Source: Leptospirillum sp037442005
GTDB taxonomy: Bacteria > Nitrospirota > Leptospirillia > Leptospirillales > Leptospirillaceae
Direction: 5' to 3'
DNA length: 64,000 bases
Assembly (NCBI GenBank): GCA_037442005.1
Contig: JBBIRA010000003.1
Location: 31,971 to 95,970, forward strand
Below are positions 33,921 through 42,953 of this stretch, piece by piece; position 1 is the first letter of the stretch; each line of letters starts with the position of its first letter. The position numbers and the translations under genes are program-made. Below the pieces are notes generated by a model that was not told the DNA's origin, searched no databases, and worked only from the letters and a program-made list of their open reading frames with translations.

Positions 33921-35384
33921 ATGACTCCATTAGATCACAATCGGACACCTCTCTTTGATGCCATGGTGGCACTGGCCGAAAGCCGGAAAGTCTCTTTCCA
34001 TACACCGGGCCACAAAAGCGGAAAAGGGATCTCAACCCGCTTCCGGAAGTTTGTCGGCCCCAAAGTGTTTTCGATCGACCTGACCTGTCTTGATGAGGTG
34101 GATTCTCTCCAGAAGCCCAGAGGGGTCATCCGGGAAGCCCAGGAACTTGCCGCGGATATCTACGGGGCAGATCAGTCCTTTTTTCTTGTGAACGGGACCT
34201 CCGGCGGGAATCAGGCCATGATTCTCTCCACCATGTCCCCCGGAGAACCGATTCTCCTTACACGGATCCTTCACAAATCGGTCGTTTCCGGACTGATCAT
34301 GACAGACTGCAAACCGATCTTTATCCCGCTCCACTCCACGCCCGACTGTGATCTTCTCTTAAATGACAGGACGGAAACGATCCTTCAGGCGATGGACCGG
34401 CATCCGGAAGCCAAAAAGCTTTTTCTGACCTCTCCCAATTATTATGGCGTAACGGTTGACCTCCCCCGTATTGTTGAAGAAGCCCACAAGAGAGGCGTCC
34501 TCGTTCTCGTGGACGAAGCCCATGGACCCCATCTGCACTTTCACTCCGATCTCCCCCCAAGTGCGATGTCCGCCAATACCGACATTTGCGTGCAGTCCAC
34601 ACACAAAATCATCGGTGGGATGACCCAGGCTTCCATTCTTCATGCCAAAAGGGAACATGTTGATATCGAACGTTTGACCAGCGTTCTCCGGTATCTTCAG
34701 ACAACCAGCCCCTCCTATATCCTGATGGCTTCCCTTGACCTTGCCAGGATGCAGATGGCCACAGAAGGCAAAAAACTTTTGACAAAAACCATTGAGCTCG
34801 CCAGGAAGGCACGGGAAAAGATCAGAAAAATCCCCGGTCTGAACTGTATTGACCGACAAGAGGTCCGGACAGCTTCCAGCGGCGACAATGACCTTGATGA
34901 AACGAAGCTTGCCATCGGGGTTCAGGGGATCGGACTCACCGGGTATCAGGTTTCACAAAAACTGAATCACGAGTTTGGCATTCAGGTGGAAATGGCAGAC
35001 CTTCACCATGTTCTGGTCATCGTCAGCATCGGCGACCACCGGGAAGACCTTGACCGTCTGGTCCGTGCACTGGAAACGATTTCCCTTCAGTCACAGTCGG
35101 TCAGCGGTTCCCTGCCGGCCGATGTCAAAACGCCGTATACCATTGCAACGTCAAAGATCAATCCCAGGGAGGCGTTCTTTGCGCCCCATGTGGCAGTCCC
35201 CCTCGAAGAAGCCCTTGGAAAAATTGCATCTGACATTGTGACCGTCTACCCCCCAGGCATTCCCCTTCTGATCCCCGGTGAGGAAATCACGAGACAAGTC
35301 CTTGACCACCTGATCCTCATGCGCGAAACAGGGGCAACCCTTGATGGCCTCGATGCCACCAACCGGATGATCAATATCATCTGA
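33921..35384 (+). CDS. speA: Orn/Lys/Arg decarboxylase, SpeA (B. subtilis type)
   Basis: About 487 residues. PLP-dependent fold-type I decarboxylase with FHTPGHKSGKG at the N-terminus, VNGTSGGNQAMI, VLVDEAHGPHLHFH and the PLP lysine in STHKIIGGMTQAS. Length and motifs match the short arginine decarboxylases that make agmatine. Ornithine or lysine cannot be excluded as substrate. A TTG at 33912, right after the speE stop, is an alternative start, and neither has a clear Shine-Dalgarno. Its product is the likely acceptor for the adjacent aminopropyltransferase. Confidence 0.88.
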   Translation: MTPLDHNRTPLFDAMVALAESRKVSFHTPGHKSGKGISTRFRKFVGPKVFSIDLTCLDEVDSLQKPRGVIREAQELAADIYGADQSFFLVNGTSGGNQAMILSTMSPGEPILLTRILHKSVVSGLIMTDCKPIFIPLHSTPDCDLLLNDRTETILQAMDRHPEAKKLFLTSPNYYGVTVDLPRIVEEAHKRGVLVLVDEAHGPHLHFHSDLPPSAMSANTDICVQSTHKIIGGMTQASILHAKREHVDIERLTSVLRYLQTTSPSYILMASLDLARMQMATEGKKLLTKTIELARKAREKIRKIPGLNCIDRQEVRTASSGDNDLDETKLAIGVQGIGLTGYQVSQKLNHEFGIQVEMADLHHVLVIVSIGDHREDLDRLVRALETISLQSQSVSGSLPADVKTPYTIATSKINPREAFFAPHVAVPLEEALGKIASDIVTVYPPGIPLLIPGEEITRQVLDHLILMRETGATLDGLDATNRMINII

Positions 35385-35419
35385 GTCTCTCCCCAAACAC
35401 CCTATTCCTGGAGTATTCA

Positions 35420-38170
35420 ATGAAAAGTCTGATGAAAAATGGCCCATGGCTCCTATTGTTCATTCTCATCGGGTCGGGATGGGCCATTGAATCCTTCATG
35501 GATGAATCCATTGATTATCTCTGGTTTTCCTCACTTCATGCCCTGTCTGTTTTCTGGACCTATTTTTTCTCAAGACTGCTTTCAGGATTTCTATTCGGAA
35601 GCATTTTCTTTCTGGCCCTGTTTTCAGCGATCAAGACCCTCCCGGGAAAGCTTCCTCCCATGACCATCCGGATCGGACCACGACTTCAGACCATTCCTCT
35701 CGACGCTCTTCACAGGACATTGCTTGTTCTCCTGTTTTTGATATCCGTGTTTGTCGGTGAAGCTTTTTCAGATCAGAATACAGCCCTTTCCCTGCTCTCG
35801 GCACTGAAAGCCGCCAAAGGAGGACCATCCGACCCTGTTTTTAACCATCCATTATCTTTTTATCTCTTTGACCTTCCCCTTCTCGAAACCGTCATCAACT
35901 TTCTCACGACAACGTTCTTTATTTCGCTCCTGATTTCATTATTTCTGGGCAAGGTGGCAGGTTTTCTTCAGTTTTCGGGAAAAGGGATCTCGCTCGAGCC
36001 ACGCTACCGGACACGAGTCCTCCTGCTCTCCTCGGCCGCAATCGGACTGGCCGGAATTTCTATTTTGATGCAACGGTTTGATCTTTTAACAAAACCACAT
36101 GAGATGATCACCGGCCCCGGATACGCCGAAACCCATTCCATGATCCCGGCCCTCTTGTTTGCCTCCATCATGGCTTTTCTCACTGCCGGGAGCTGTCTCG
36201 TTGCCACCTTCACACGGTCGGGACTCATGCTTCCCTTTGGAGCGGGCGCGGTTGCCATTACATCCTATGTGATCGGGGCAGTCTTTTATCCCGATCTTTT
36301 GGAACGATTTGTGGTTCTCCCTGATCAGTTCCACCGTGAAAAGCCCTATATCGAGAAAAATATTCAGTGGACCCGGATGGCCTATGGTCTCGACCGTATT
36401 CAGGTACAGAACATATCGGAACTGAAAACGCCTTCGGTCCAGGATTTCGAAAAAAATGCGCCGACCATCAATAATATCCGTCTGTGGGATCACCGTCCTC
36501 TCCTGACGACGGTCAGACAGCTCCAGCAAATCAGGACCTATTACCAGTTCCCTATGCTGGCACCCGACCGTTATCAGATGAATGGACAGCTCCGGCAGGT
36601 ACTCCTGGCCCCGAGGGAACTTTCCTACGCGAATCTTCCCTCCCCCAACTGGATCAATCTCCATCTGGCCTATACTCATGGACACGGTCTGATTATGGCC
36701 CCGGTCAACCGGGTCACGGATGAAGGGTTACCCGTGTTCTGGATCCGGAATATCCCTCCCCAGACCCCCCCTGCCCTGCCGCTTAAGCACTCCCGGATCT
36801 ATTATGCAGACAGGAATCTCCCCTACGCGATCGTCAACACCCATGTCGGCGAATTCGACTACCCCAGTGGCAACCAGAATGTCTACAACCATTACTCGGG
36901 AACCGGAGGGGTCAAGCTTTCCTCCATGGCGAGCAGACTCCTGTTCAGTTACCATTTTGGAACACTCAAGATCCTTCTCTCTGATGCCATTACCCCGCAA
37001 AGCCGGATCCTTTTCCACCGGAATATTTTTTCAATCATCCATGAGCTGGCCCCCTATCTGACACTCGATCCCGATCCCGTGCCCATTGTCACCTCCGATG
37101 GAAAACTCCTCTGGATGGTTGACGGGTATACAACGTCTGACAATGTCCCCTATTCCACGAAAGTTCCCGGACCTCTTGCCCTCATCAACCCCCGGTTCCA
37201 TTTTTCGGGAGGCCATCTGTCAGCGCTTTCGAGCTGGCATCATTCGATCAACATGATCCATAACCCGGTCCGGATCATCGTTGACCCCCAGTCCGGAATG
37301 CCCACCTTTTATGTGACCGACCCGACAGATCCCATGATCAGAACCTATCAGGCCATTTTTCCCACGCTTTACAGGCCCATGAGTCAGATGACCCCTGATA
37401 TCAAAAGCCATCTTCGCTTTCCCCCGGGGATTTTCTCGATTCTTGCCAGGGTCTATGAGTCCTACCACATGATCAATCCCCATACTTTCTTTAACAGGGA
37501 AGACTTGTGGGCCCTGCCATCCAGAAATGAGCACACCATGAGCCCCTATTACACCGTCATGCGTCTTCCTGGAGCACCAAAGGAAGAATACGTCCTGATG
37601 CTGCCCTATACACCATCTCAAAGGCAGAACCTCTCTGCCTGGCTTGTCGGACGATCAGATGGCGACAACCTTGGAGCGATGAAGGTCTACACATTCCCCA
37701 AAGAGCGACTCATCTATGGACCTGACCAGATCGAAGCCCGGATCGATCAGCGTGGCCCCATCTCCAAACAGCTGACACTCTGGAACCAGCAGGGGTCTCA
37801 TGTGGTTCGGGGAACGCTGTTGATCATCCCTGTTGCCGGCACTCTTTTATATGTTGAACCACTGTATCTTGAGGCCACGAGCCAGGGGGCCCTGCCTGAA
37901 CTGAGGCGGGTTATCGTGTCCATGGGAGATCGGGTTGTCATGAGGAAAACGCTGTCGGAAGCCATCGAAGCGCTGTTTGAAAATACAGGTGGAGAAAATG
38001 GTCCCCCATCCGTCACCGGCCGGAGGGCCACCCTCCATCCTGAGGGAGGATGGAGCCAGCTTCATTCACTGGCAAAAGATGCCGATCAAGCGCTCAGGCA
38101 GGGAGACCTTGAGCGGCTGGGATCCGATATGAAGAAAATTCTGAATACGATCAACCGACATAACGAATAG
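35420..38170 (+). CDS. UPF0182 family large membrane protein
   Basis: 916 residues. Seven or so hydrophobic segments lie in the first ~300 residues, followed by a large soluble domain with WTRMAYGLDRIQ, NIRLWDHRPLL, TYYQFPMLAPDRYQ, RELSYANLPSPNWINLHLAYTHGHG and VNTHVGEFDYPSG. These are the hallmarks of the UPF0182/COG1615 family, whose biochemical function is unknown. CTGGAG lies six bases before the ATG. It follows speA by 35 bases and is likely cotranscribed with the polyamine genes. Confidence 0.9.
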   Translation: MKSLMKNGPWLLLFILIGSGWAIESFMDESIDYLWFSSLHALSVFWTYFFSRLLSGFLFGSIFFLALFSAIKTLPGKLPPMTIRIGPRLQTIPLDALHRTLLVLLFLISVFVGEAFSDQNTALSLLSALKAAKGGPSDPVFNHPLSFYLFDLPLLETVINFLTTTFFISLLISLFLGKVAGFLQFSGKGISLEPRYRTRVLLLSSAAIGLAGISILMQRFDLLTKPHEMITGPGYAETHSMIPALLFASIMAFLTAGSCLVATFTRSGLMLPFGAGAVAITSYVIGAVFYPDLLERFVVLPDQFHREKPYIEKNIQWTRMAYGLDRIQVQNISELKTPSVQDFEKNAPTINNIRLWDHRPLLTTVRQLQQIRTYYQFPMLAPDRYQMNGQLRQVLLAPRELSYANLPSPNWINLHLAYTHGHGLIMAPVNRVTDEGLPVFWIRNIPPQTPPALPLKHSRIYYADRNLPYAIVNTHVGEFDYPSGNQNVYNHYSGTGGVKLSSMASRLLFSYHFGTLKILLSDAITPQSRILFHRNIFSIIHELAPYLTLDPDPVPIVTSDGKLLWMVDGYTTSDNVPYSTKVPGPLALINPRFHFSGGHLSALSSWHHSINMIHNPVRIIVDPQSGMPTFYVTDPTDPMIRTYQAIFPTLYRPMSQMTPDIKSHLRFPPGIFSILARVYESYHMINPHTFFNREDLWALPSRNEHTMSPYYTVMRLPGAPKEEYVLMLPYTPSQRQNLSAWLVGRSDGDNLGAMKVYTFPKERLIYGPDQIEARIDQRGPISKQLTLWNQQGSHVVRGTLLIIPVAGTLLYVEPLYLEATSQGALPELRRVIVSMGDRVVMRKTLSEAIEALFENTGGENGPPSVTGRRATLHPEGGWSQLHSLAKDADQALRQGDLERLGSDMKKILNTINRHNE

Positions 38171-38233
38171 AGCGGGAATGGCCAAGAGGGTCTCTCATGG
38201 GGGCCAGACAGTTGTCTTTCTGAAAAAGAGGAA

Positions 38234-39889
38234 TTAACCCAAGCGGTCTTTTAAAAGCTCCCTGGCCAAAACACGGGTCGTGGGAGACATGGCATCCCCA
38301 CCGAGCATCCGGGCCATCTCCTGAACCCGGTCCTCACCTTCGACCGGAAGGATCTCCGACCGGGTGACCCCGTCAAAAGACTCTTTTTTCACGAGAAGAT
38401 GGGTTTGCCCTTTCCGGGCGACCTGATGAAGATGAGTGATGGTGATCACCTGGCGGTTTAAGGCAATATCCGACAGCAGGTCTCCCAACACCTCCCCCAC
38501 CTCTCCACCAATACCGGAATCCACCTCATCAAAGATGAGGGAGGAGCCCTGATCCCGATCGGAAAGGATCCATTTCAGAACGAGCAGAATACGGGAAACC
38601 TCCCCACCGGAGGCCACTTCATCAAGCGGCTTGGGAGGAAGGCCGGGATTCGCCGAAAAAAGAAAACGGATGGCATCAGCCCCTCCCGGAGGGAAGCTCT
38701 CCACCGGAAGAGCGGTACGCTCGACAAGAAAACGCGCATGCTCAAGCTTGAGTCTTAGCAGACGTTCTTTCATCATGGGCTCAAGTCGTTCGGCCGCCTC
38801 AATACGCCGGGCCGTCATTAGGCCTGCAAGCTCTTTAAGCGCCTCCTCCGTTTCATCGATCTCACAGACGAGGGAGCGAATCTTTTCTGACAGATTGTCT
38901 CCCTCAAGCGGGGTCAGGTTGGAAAAGTATTCCCATACGTCTTCGGGGGCGATCCGGTATTTCCGGGAGAGTTTCAGATAAAGATCGTGACGGGACTCAA
39001 GCTCTAACGCTTTACCGGGATCAAACTCCAGCCTGGACAAATAGTCTCTGGCATCTCCAGCCATTTCCCGCAAAAGAGTGGTCGCATCGACTAGTCCCCG
39101 CTCAAAACCCTCAAGACGGGGATCATGCGCAACAAGGCGACCCACCTCCATTTCCAATTGCTTCAGCTGTCCCAGGATTGAGACCTCCCCACCGTAGACA
39201 GTCTCCAGAAGATTCCCGACACAGCCTTCAAGCTCTTTGGCATGTCGGTGAGCCGACAGAAGATCCCCGATCTCTTTCCATTCTCCCGGACGGGGATCGA
39301 GTTGCTCCTTATCCTGTAGTTTTTCAAGCAGAAGATCCTGTTCAGCGAGGGTTTCCCGCTCCAGGCGCTGGAGTTCAGAAAGCTCTTCCTGTAACCCCCT
39401 CCGCTTTAACCGTAACAACTCATAGGAATCGAGAAGATCTTCCACCCGGGCAAAAGAATCGAGAAATTGACGATGCCGTCTGGAATCGGTCAGTCGGGAG
39501 CTTTCCCCCTGACCGACGATATCAATCAACGCATTGCCAAGCTCAAGAAGCTGACTTTGAGAAACGGAGTGCCCATTGACTGTCTGTCGGGTTCTCCCAT
39601 TCTCACCGATCATGCGACGAATCACGAGATCCTCTCCCGCAGAAAGAAGCTCTTTAAAGGACTCCGGGACTTCTTCAAGCGGGGAAAATCCGGCTTCAAC
39701 AACTCCTTCAGCCTGACCGGGACGAACGGTCAACCCTTTTGGCTTTTCCCCTGATATAAAAGCCAGTGCGTCGACAAACAAAGACTTTCCTGCGCCGGTT
39801 TCACCTGTTACCACCGTAAGACCGGGAGAAAACGTCAACGAACTTTCGGGGATGGTCGCAATGGATCGGATCGAGAGGAACTCAAGCAT
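38234..39889 (-). CDS. recN: DNA repair protein RecN
   Basis: About 551 residues, SMC-like. Walker A TGETGAGKSLFVDAL is near the N-terminus, two coiled-coil arms occupy the middle (Glu/Leu/Arg-rich), and LDEVASGGEVSRILLVLKW plus LIFDEVDSGIGGEVGE form the signature and Walker B. It acts in double-strand break repair. ATG 39889 gives MLEFLSIRSIA, a normal RecN start. A more distal ATG at 39931 falls within the trxA terminator hairpin and is rejected. Confidence 0.94.
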   Translation of the reverse strand: MLEFLSIRSIATIPESSLTFSPGLTVVTGETGAGKSLFVDALAFISGEKPKGLTVRPGQAEGVVEAGFSPLEEVPESFKELLSAGEDLVIRRMIGENGRTRQTVNGHSVSQSQLLELGNALIDIVGQGESSRLTDSRRHRQFLDSFARVEDLLDSYELLRLKRRGLQEELSELQRLERETLAEQDLLLEKLQDKEQLDPRPGEWKEIGDLLSAHRHAKELEGCVGNLLETVYGGEVSILGQLKQLEMEVGRLVAHDPRLEGFERGLVDATTLLREMAGDARDYLSRLEFDPGKALELESRHDLYLKLSRKYRIAPEDVWEYFSNLTPLEGDNLSEKIRSLVCEIDETEEALKELAGLMTARRIEAAERLEPMMKERLLRLKLEHARFLVERTALPVESFPPGGADAIRFLFSANPGLPPKPLDEVASGGEVSRILLVLKWILSDRDQGSSLIFDEVDSGIGGEVGEVLGDLLSDIALNRQVITITHLHQVARKGQTHLLVKKESFDGVTRSEILPVEGEDRVQEMARMLGGDAMSPTTRVLARELLKDRLG

Positions 39890-39916
39890 CTGGAGAATCC
39901 CTGAAGGAGAGGATGG

Positions 39917-39952
39917 AAAAACAACGGGCATCAGGAAGATCCCTGACGCCCG
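39917..39952 (-). terminator. Intrinsic terminator of trxA
   Basis: On the minus strand CGGGCGTCAGG and CCTGATGCCCG (39925-39952) form an 11-bp stem with one G-T pair and a short loop, followed by GTTGTTTTT. A second small hairpin (GACTCC/GGAGTC, ~39964-39979) lies just upstream. Confidence 0.75.
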
Positions 39953-39988
39953 AAAAAGGTTCAGACTCCAAGAGGAGTCCGCTTTGGT

Positions 39989-40321
39989 TCAGGAAGTCAG
40001 AAGGGAGTCAATCCGATCCTTGAAATTCTTCTTGCTCTGGGCACCGACAACCTTATCAACCATCTGACCATCCTTGAAGAACATCAGGGTCGGGATTCCC
40101 ATCACTTGGTAACGGACAGCAATTTCCTGATTGTCATCGGTATTCAACTTTACAAACTGGACCTTGCCTGCATATTCGGCCGAAAGCTCCTCGACGATCG
40201 GAGCCACGGAACGACAGGGACCACACCATGGGGCCCAAAAGTCGACCATCATCAGACCCTTTGATCCAAGAACTTCCTTGTCCCATTCCTGTGTACCCAC
40301 TTCTTTTACCAACCCTGCCAT
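39989..40321 (-). CDS. trxA: Thioredoxin
   Basis: 110 residues. The active site WAPWCGPCR is at ~30-38, the cis-proline in MGIPTLMFF and the C-terminal helix are typical. It reduces protein disulfides in the cytoplasm with thioredoxin reductase. AGGAGG lies four bases before ATG 40321. A TTG immediately before it is less likely. Monocistronic, with a clear terminator downstream. Confidence 0.96.
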   Translation of the reverse strand: MAGLVKEVGTQEWDKEVLGSKGLMMVDFWAPWCGPCRSVAPIVEELSAEYAGKVQFVKLNTDDNQEIAVRYQVMGIPTLMFFKDGQMVDKVVGAQSKKNFKDRIDSLLTS

Positions 40322-40622
40322 CAAGCCTCCTTATGTCGCACCTGTCTTCTGTTGATGGAACAACCAATGACGGAAAACAATAAGCGATTTTTCACACCGC
40401 GTTTTACACCTGTGTCAACGCACAACGCTCGAGAACACTGGAGAACCCACTTGAAAAAACAATCACCCACAAGGATCATTGTATGAGCGGAATCAAGGAT
40501 GTGTCAAACCAAAATGGCTCGATGAACACCAAGATTCTTTCTGTGACTAAAAAAAAGGAGGAAGGCGTGACAGCCTTCCTCCCTTCTGCCCAGAGTCGGG
40601 CGAAAACTTCGAACGCTGAAGA
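40322..40622 (-). other. groEL-trxA intergenic region, 301 bases
   Basis: Contains the groEL terminator at 40549-40582 and, on the minus strand, a perfect TTGACA hexamer (revcomp at 40413-40418) that may belong to the trxA promoter, although the -10 is indistinct. No gene is seen. Confidence 0.4.
40549..40582 (-). terminator. Intrinsic terminator of groES-groEL
   Basis: A perfect 10-bp stem, GGAGGAAGGC/GCCTTCCTCC with a 6-base loop (40557-40582), is followed on the minus strand by eight T (40549-40556). It is 40 bases past the groEL stop. Confidence 0.9.
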
Positions 40623-42248
40623 TTAATACATATCACCCATGCCACCACCTGGCATTCCCGGAGATTTAGGCTCTTTTTCGGGGATCTCGGCGATCATCAC
40701 TTCGGTGGTCAGCATCAGGCTGGAAACAGATGCCGCATTCTGGAGCGCAGACCGGGTTACCTTTGTGGGGTCGATGATACCGGCCTGGATCATATCAACA
40801 TAGGTTTCAGAAGCAGCATCAAAACCCATCATTCCCTTTTCGGAGCGAACCCGTTGAACAACAACAGATCCTTCAAGTCCGGCATTCTGGGAAATCTGCC
40901 GAAGCGGCTCCTCAAGAGCACGACGGATGATATTGACACCAATCTTCTGGTCTCCTGAGGCCTGAACAGCATCCAGGGCTTCAATCGAACGAAGAAGAGC
41001 CACACCGCCACCAGGAACAATTCCTTCTTCCACGGCGGCCTTGGTTGCGTGAAGCGCATCTTCAACGCGCGCTTTCTTTTCTTTCATTTCTGTTTCTGTT
41101 GCAGCTCCCACATTGATGACCGCAACACCGCCCACAATCTTTGCAAGCCGTTCTTGCAGCTTCTCTCTGTCATAATCAGACGTCGACTCTTCGATCTGGG
41201 TCTTGATCTGTTTCACGCGGGCCTGAATCTTGGCATGTTCGCCAGCGCCTTCAACAATCGTCGTATTATCCTTATCGATTGTCACACGCTTTGCACGTCC
41301 GAGATCGGTCAGCTTCAGGCTTTCGAGCTTGATGCCCAGATCTTCGGCAATCATTGTTCCACCGGTCAGAATAGCGATATCTTCCAGCATGGCTTTTCTG
41401 CGATCACCAAAGCCGGGGGCTTTGACGGCAGCAACCTGCAAGGTTCCTCGCAGTTTATTGACAACCAGCGTAGCAAGGGCTTCGCCTTCGACTTCCTCGG
41501 CAATGATCATGATGGGTTTGCCCATCTTTGCAGTCTGCTCGAGAATCGGAAGAAGATCCTTCATGCTGCTGATCTTTTTCTCATTGATCAGGATGTAAGG
41601 ATTTTCAAGGCTGACTTCCATCCGGTCCTGGTCTGTAATGAAATAAGGAGAGGTATACCCTCTGTCAAACTGCATTCCCTCGACCACATCAAGCGAAGTC
41701 GTCATGCTCTTGGCTTCTTCAACAGTAATCACGCCATCTTTGCCGACTTTGTCCATGGCATCTGCAATCAGTCGACCGATTTCAGGGTCATTGTTTGCTG
41801 AAATGGTCGCGATCTGTGCGATTTCCTTTTTGTCCTGGCAGGGCTTGGACATCTTCTTGAGCTCTGCAATCACTGCCTGAACAGCAAGATCAATCCCGCG
41901 CTTCAGATCCATCGAATTGGCGCCGGCGGTCACGTTCTTGACCCCTTCGCGATAAATGGCATGAGCAAGAACCGTGGCGGTTGTTGTTCCGTCTCCAGCA
42001 ATGTCACTGGTCTTGGAGGCAACTTCCTTCACAAGCTGGGCGCCCATGTTCTCGAACGGATCTTTTAACTCAATTTCCTTGGCAACAGTCACGCCATCCT
42101 TGGTGATCGTCGGTGCGCCAAACTTCTTTTCAATAACGGCATTTCTGCCCTTGGGACCCAAGGTCACCTTCACTGCATCTGCCAATGACGTCACACCGCG
42201 AAGAATCGATGCGCGTGCACCTTCGCTATAGTTCATCTGCTTTGCCAT
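40623..42248 (-). CDS. groL: Chaperonin GroEL (60 kDa)
   Basis: 541 residues. KVTLGPKGRNAVIEKKFG, GDGTTTATVLA, VEEGIVPGGGVALLR and a C-terminal GGM-like tail (MPGGGMGDMY) are canonical. It forms the double-ring ATP-driven folding chamber capped by GroES. It lies 105 bases downstream of groES, with a strong terminator after it. Regulation is by the CIRCE/HrcA site upstream of groES. Confidence 0.98.
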   Translation of the reverse strand: MAKQMNYSEGARASILRGVTSLADAVKVTLGPKGRNAVIEKKFGAPTITKDGVTVAKEIELKDPFENMGAQLVKEVASKTSDIAGDGTTTATVLAHAIYREGVKNVTAGANSMDLKRGIDLAVQAVIAELKKMSKPCQDKKEIAQIATISANNDPEIGRLIADAMDKVGKDGVITVEEAKSMTTSLDVVEGMQFDRGYTSPYFITDQDRMEVSLENPYILINEKKISSMKDLLPILEQTAKMGKPIMIIAEEVEGEALATLVVNKLRGTLQVAAVKAPGFGDRRKAMLEDIAILTGGTMIAEDLGIKLESLKLTDLGRAKRVTIDKDNTTIVEGAGEHAKIQARVKQIKTQIEESTSDYDREKLQERLAKIVGGVAVINVGAATETEMKEKKARVEDALHATKAAVEEGIVPGGGVALLRSIEALDAVQASGDQKIGVNIIRRALEEPLRQISQNAGLEGSVVVQRVRSEKGMMGFDAASETYVDMIQAGIIDPTKVTRSALQNAASVSSLMLTTEVMIAEIPEKEPKSPGMPGGGMGDMY

Positions 42249-42353
42249 TAAAAAAACCTCCTTGAAAAGTTTTTATTATAAGACAATCTAAAGAAGAAGA
42301 ACACCCGGGAAGAGCCTGAGGCTCCCCTCTCCTGAAGTTCGAGCTCCTTTTAA

Positions 42354-42617
42354 TTATGCGGTCAACACTCCAAGAATATCTTCTTCTTTCAGAATCAGAT
42401 ACTCGGTACCTTCCATCGTGATCTTTGATCCGGAGTATTTATCAAAAAGGACAGTTTCGCCGACTTTGACCGATTTCACATCATCTCCGATTCCTTCCAC
42501 TTTCCCTTTCTGAGGCTTTTCTTTTGCTGCATCCGGAATATAAAGGCCACCGGATGTTTTCTCAGCCTCCTCGGAGTAACTTACAAAAACACGATCTTTC
42601 AATGGCTTAAACTTCAT
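42354..42617 (-). CDS. groES: Co-chaperonin GroES
   Basis: 87 residues. MKFKPLKDRVFVSYSEEAEKT, a mobile loop (TSGGLYIPDAAKEKPQKGKV) and KYSGSKITMEGTEYLILKEEDILGVL are typical. AAAAGGAGGAGTGTCA precedes ATG 42617. The frame is open further upstream into the CIRCE site, which rules out the longer version. First gene of the groESL operon. Confidence 0.97.
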   Translation of the reverse strand: MKFKPLKDRVFVSYSEEAEKTSGGLYIPDAAKEKPQKGKVEGIGDDVKSVKVGETVLFDKYSGSKITMEGTEYLILKEEDILGVLTA

Positions 42618-42660
42618 TGACACTCCTCCTTTTAGATAAGTAACACTTCTCTGGGGATTT

Positions 42661-42687
42661 TTAGCACTCACCCCTTATGAGTGATAA
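42661..42687 (-). promoter_or_regulatory. CIRCE operator (HrcA site) of groESL
   Basis: TTAGCACTC, 9 bases, GAGTGATAA. The consensus is TTAGCACTC-N9-GAGTGCTAA, so there is one mismatch. It lies just downstream of the -10 box and covers the expected transcription start, as is usual for HrcA repression. hrcA itself is not in this window. Confidence 0.92.
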
Positions 42688-42688
42688 T

Positions 42689-42717
42689 AGGATAGCAGAG
42701 GCTTTTTTTCTTTGCAA
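42689..42717 (-). promoter_or_regulatory. groESL sigma-70-type promoter
   Basis: On the minus strand TTGCAA (42712-42717), a 17-base spacer, TATCCT (42689-42694), immediately followed by the CIRCE inverted repeat. Confidence 0.75.
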
Positions 42718-42953
42718 GGGGCACTCCCTGCCATCATAAAATGGGTGAGACAAGGTTTAAAGGTTGTGTTTCAGGATAATGCCAGTCTCTTGACGAGACT
42801 GCTCAGCGGAAAAAGTTCGGTTATTGCCAGATCATTCCGGCCAGGCTATGGGCCCAACCAGTTTAATCGCAGACAGAGAAAAACTGATCACAGGCATAGA
42901 AAAAAAATGGGAAGAGAACGGGCACTTCCTGAGGCAGGAAGTGCCCGTTTTTG
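42718..42953. other. Structured non-coding stretch between ctpA and groES
   Basis: No protein gene. The plus strand has a 7-bp hairpin CAGTCTC/GAGACTG (42783-42801), a possible CAGTTT/AAACTG pairing (~42860-42886) and a strong terminator hairpin at 42918-42952 with T5. The -10-like GATAAT at 42775 has no good -35. It could encode a small plus-strand RNA, or simply be the ctpA 3' end plus the groES upstream region. Confidence 0.35.
42918..42952. terminator. 13-bp terminator hairpin beside the ctpA stop
   Basis: ACGGGCACTTCCT pairs perfectly with AGGAAGTGCCCGT around a 5-base loop. On the plus strand five T follow directly. On the minus strand (ctpA) the tail is TTCTCTTCCC followed by T-rich sequence. 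It can serve ctpA, but its best orientation is plus. Confidence 0.75.

Noticed and set aside
41049..41801. A 250-codon plus-strand frame antisense to groEL
   Set aside because: It lies wholly opposite a canonical groEL gene, has no Shine-Dalgarno or family motif, and reflects the codon usage of the real gene.
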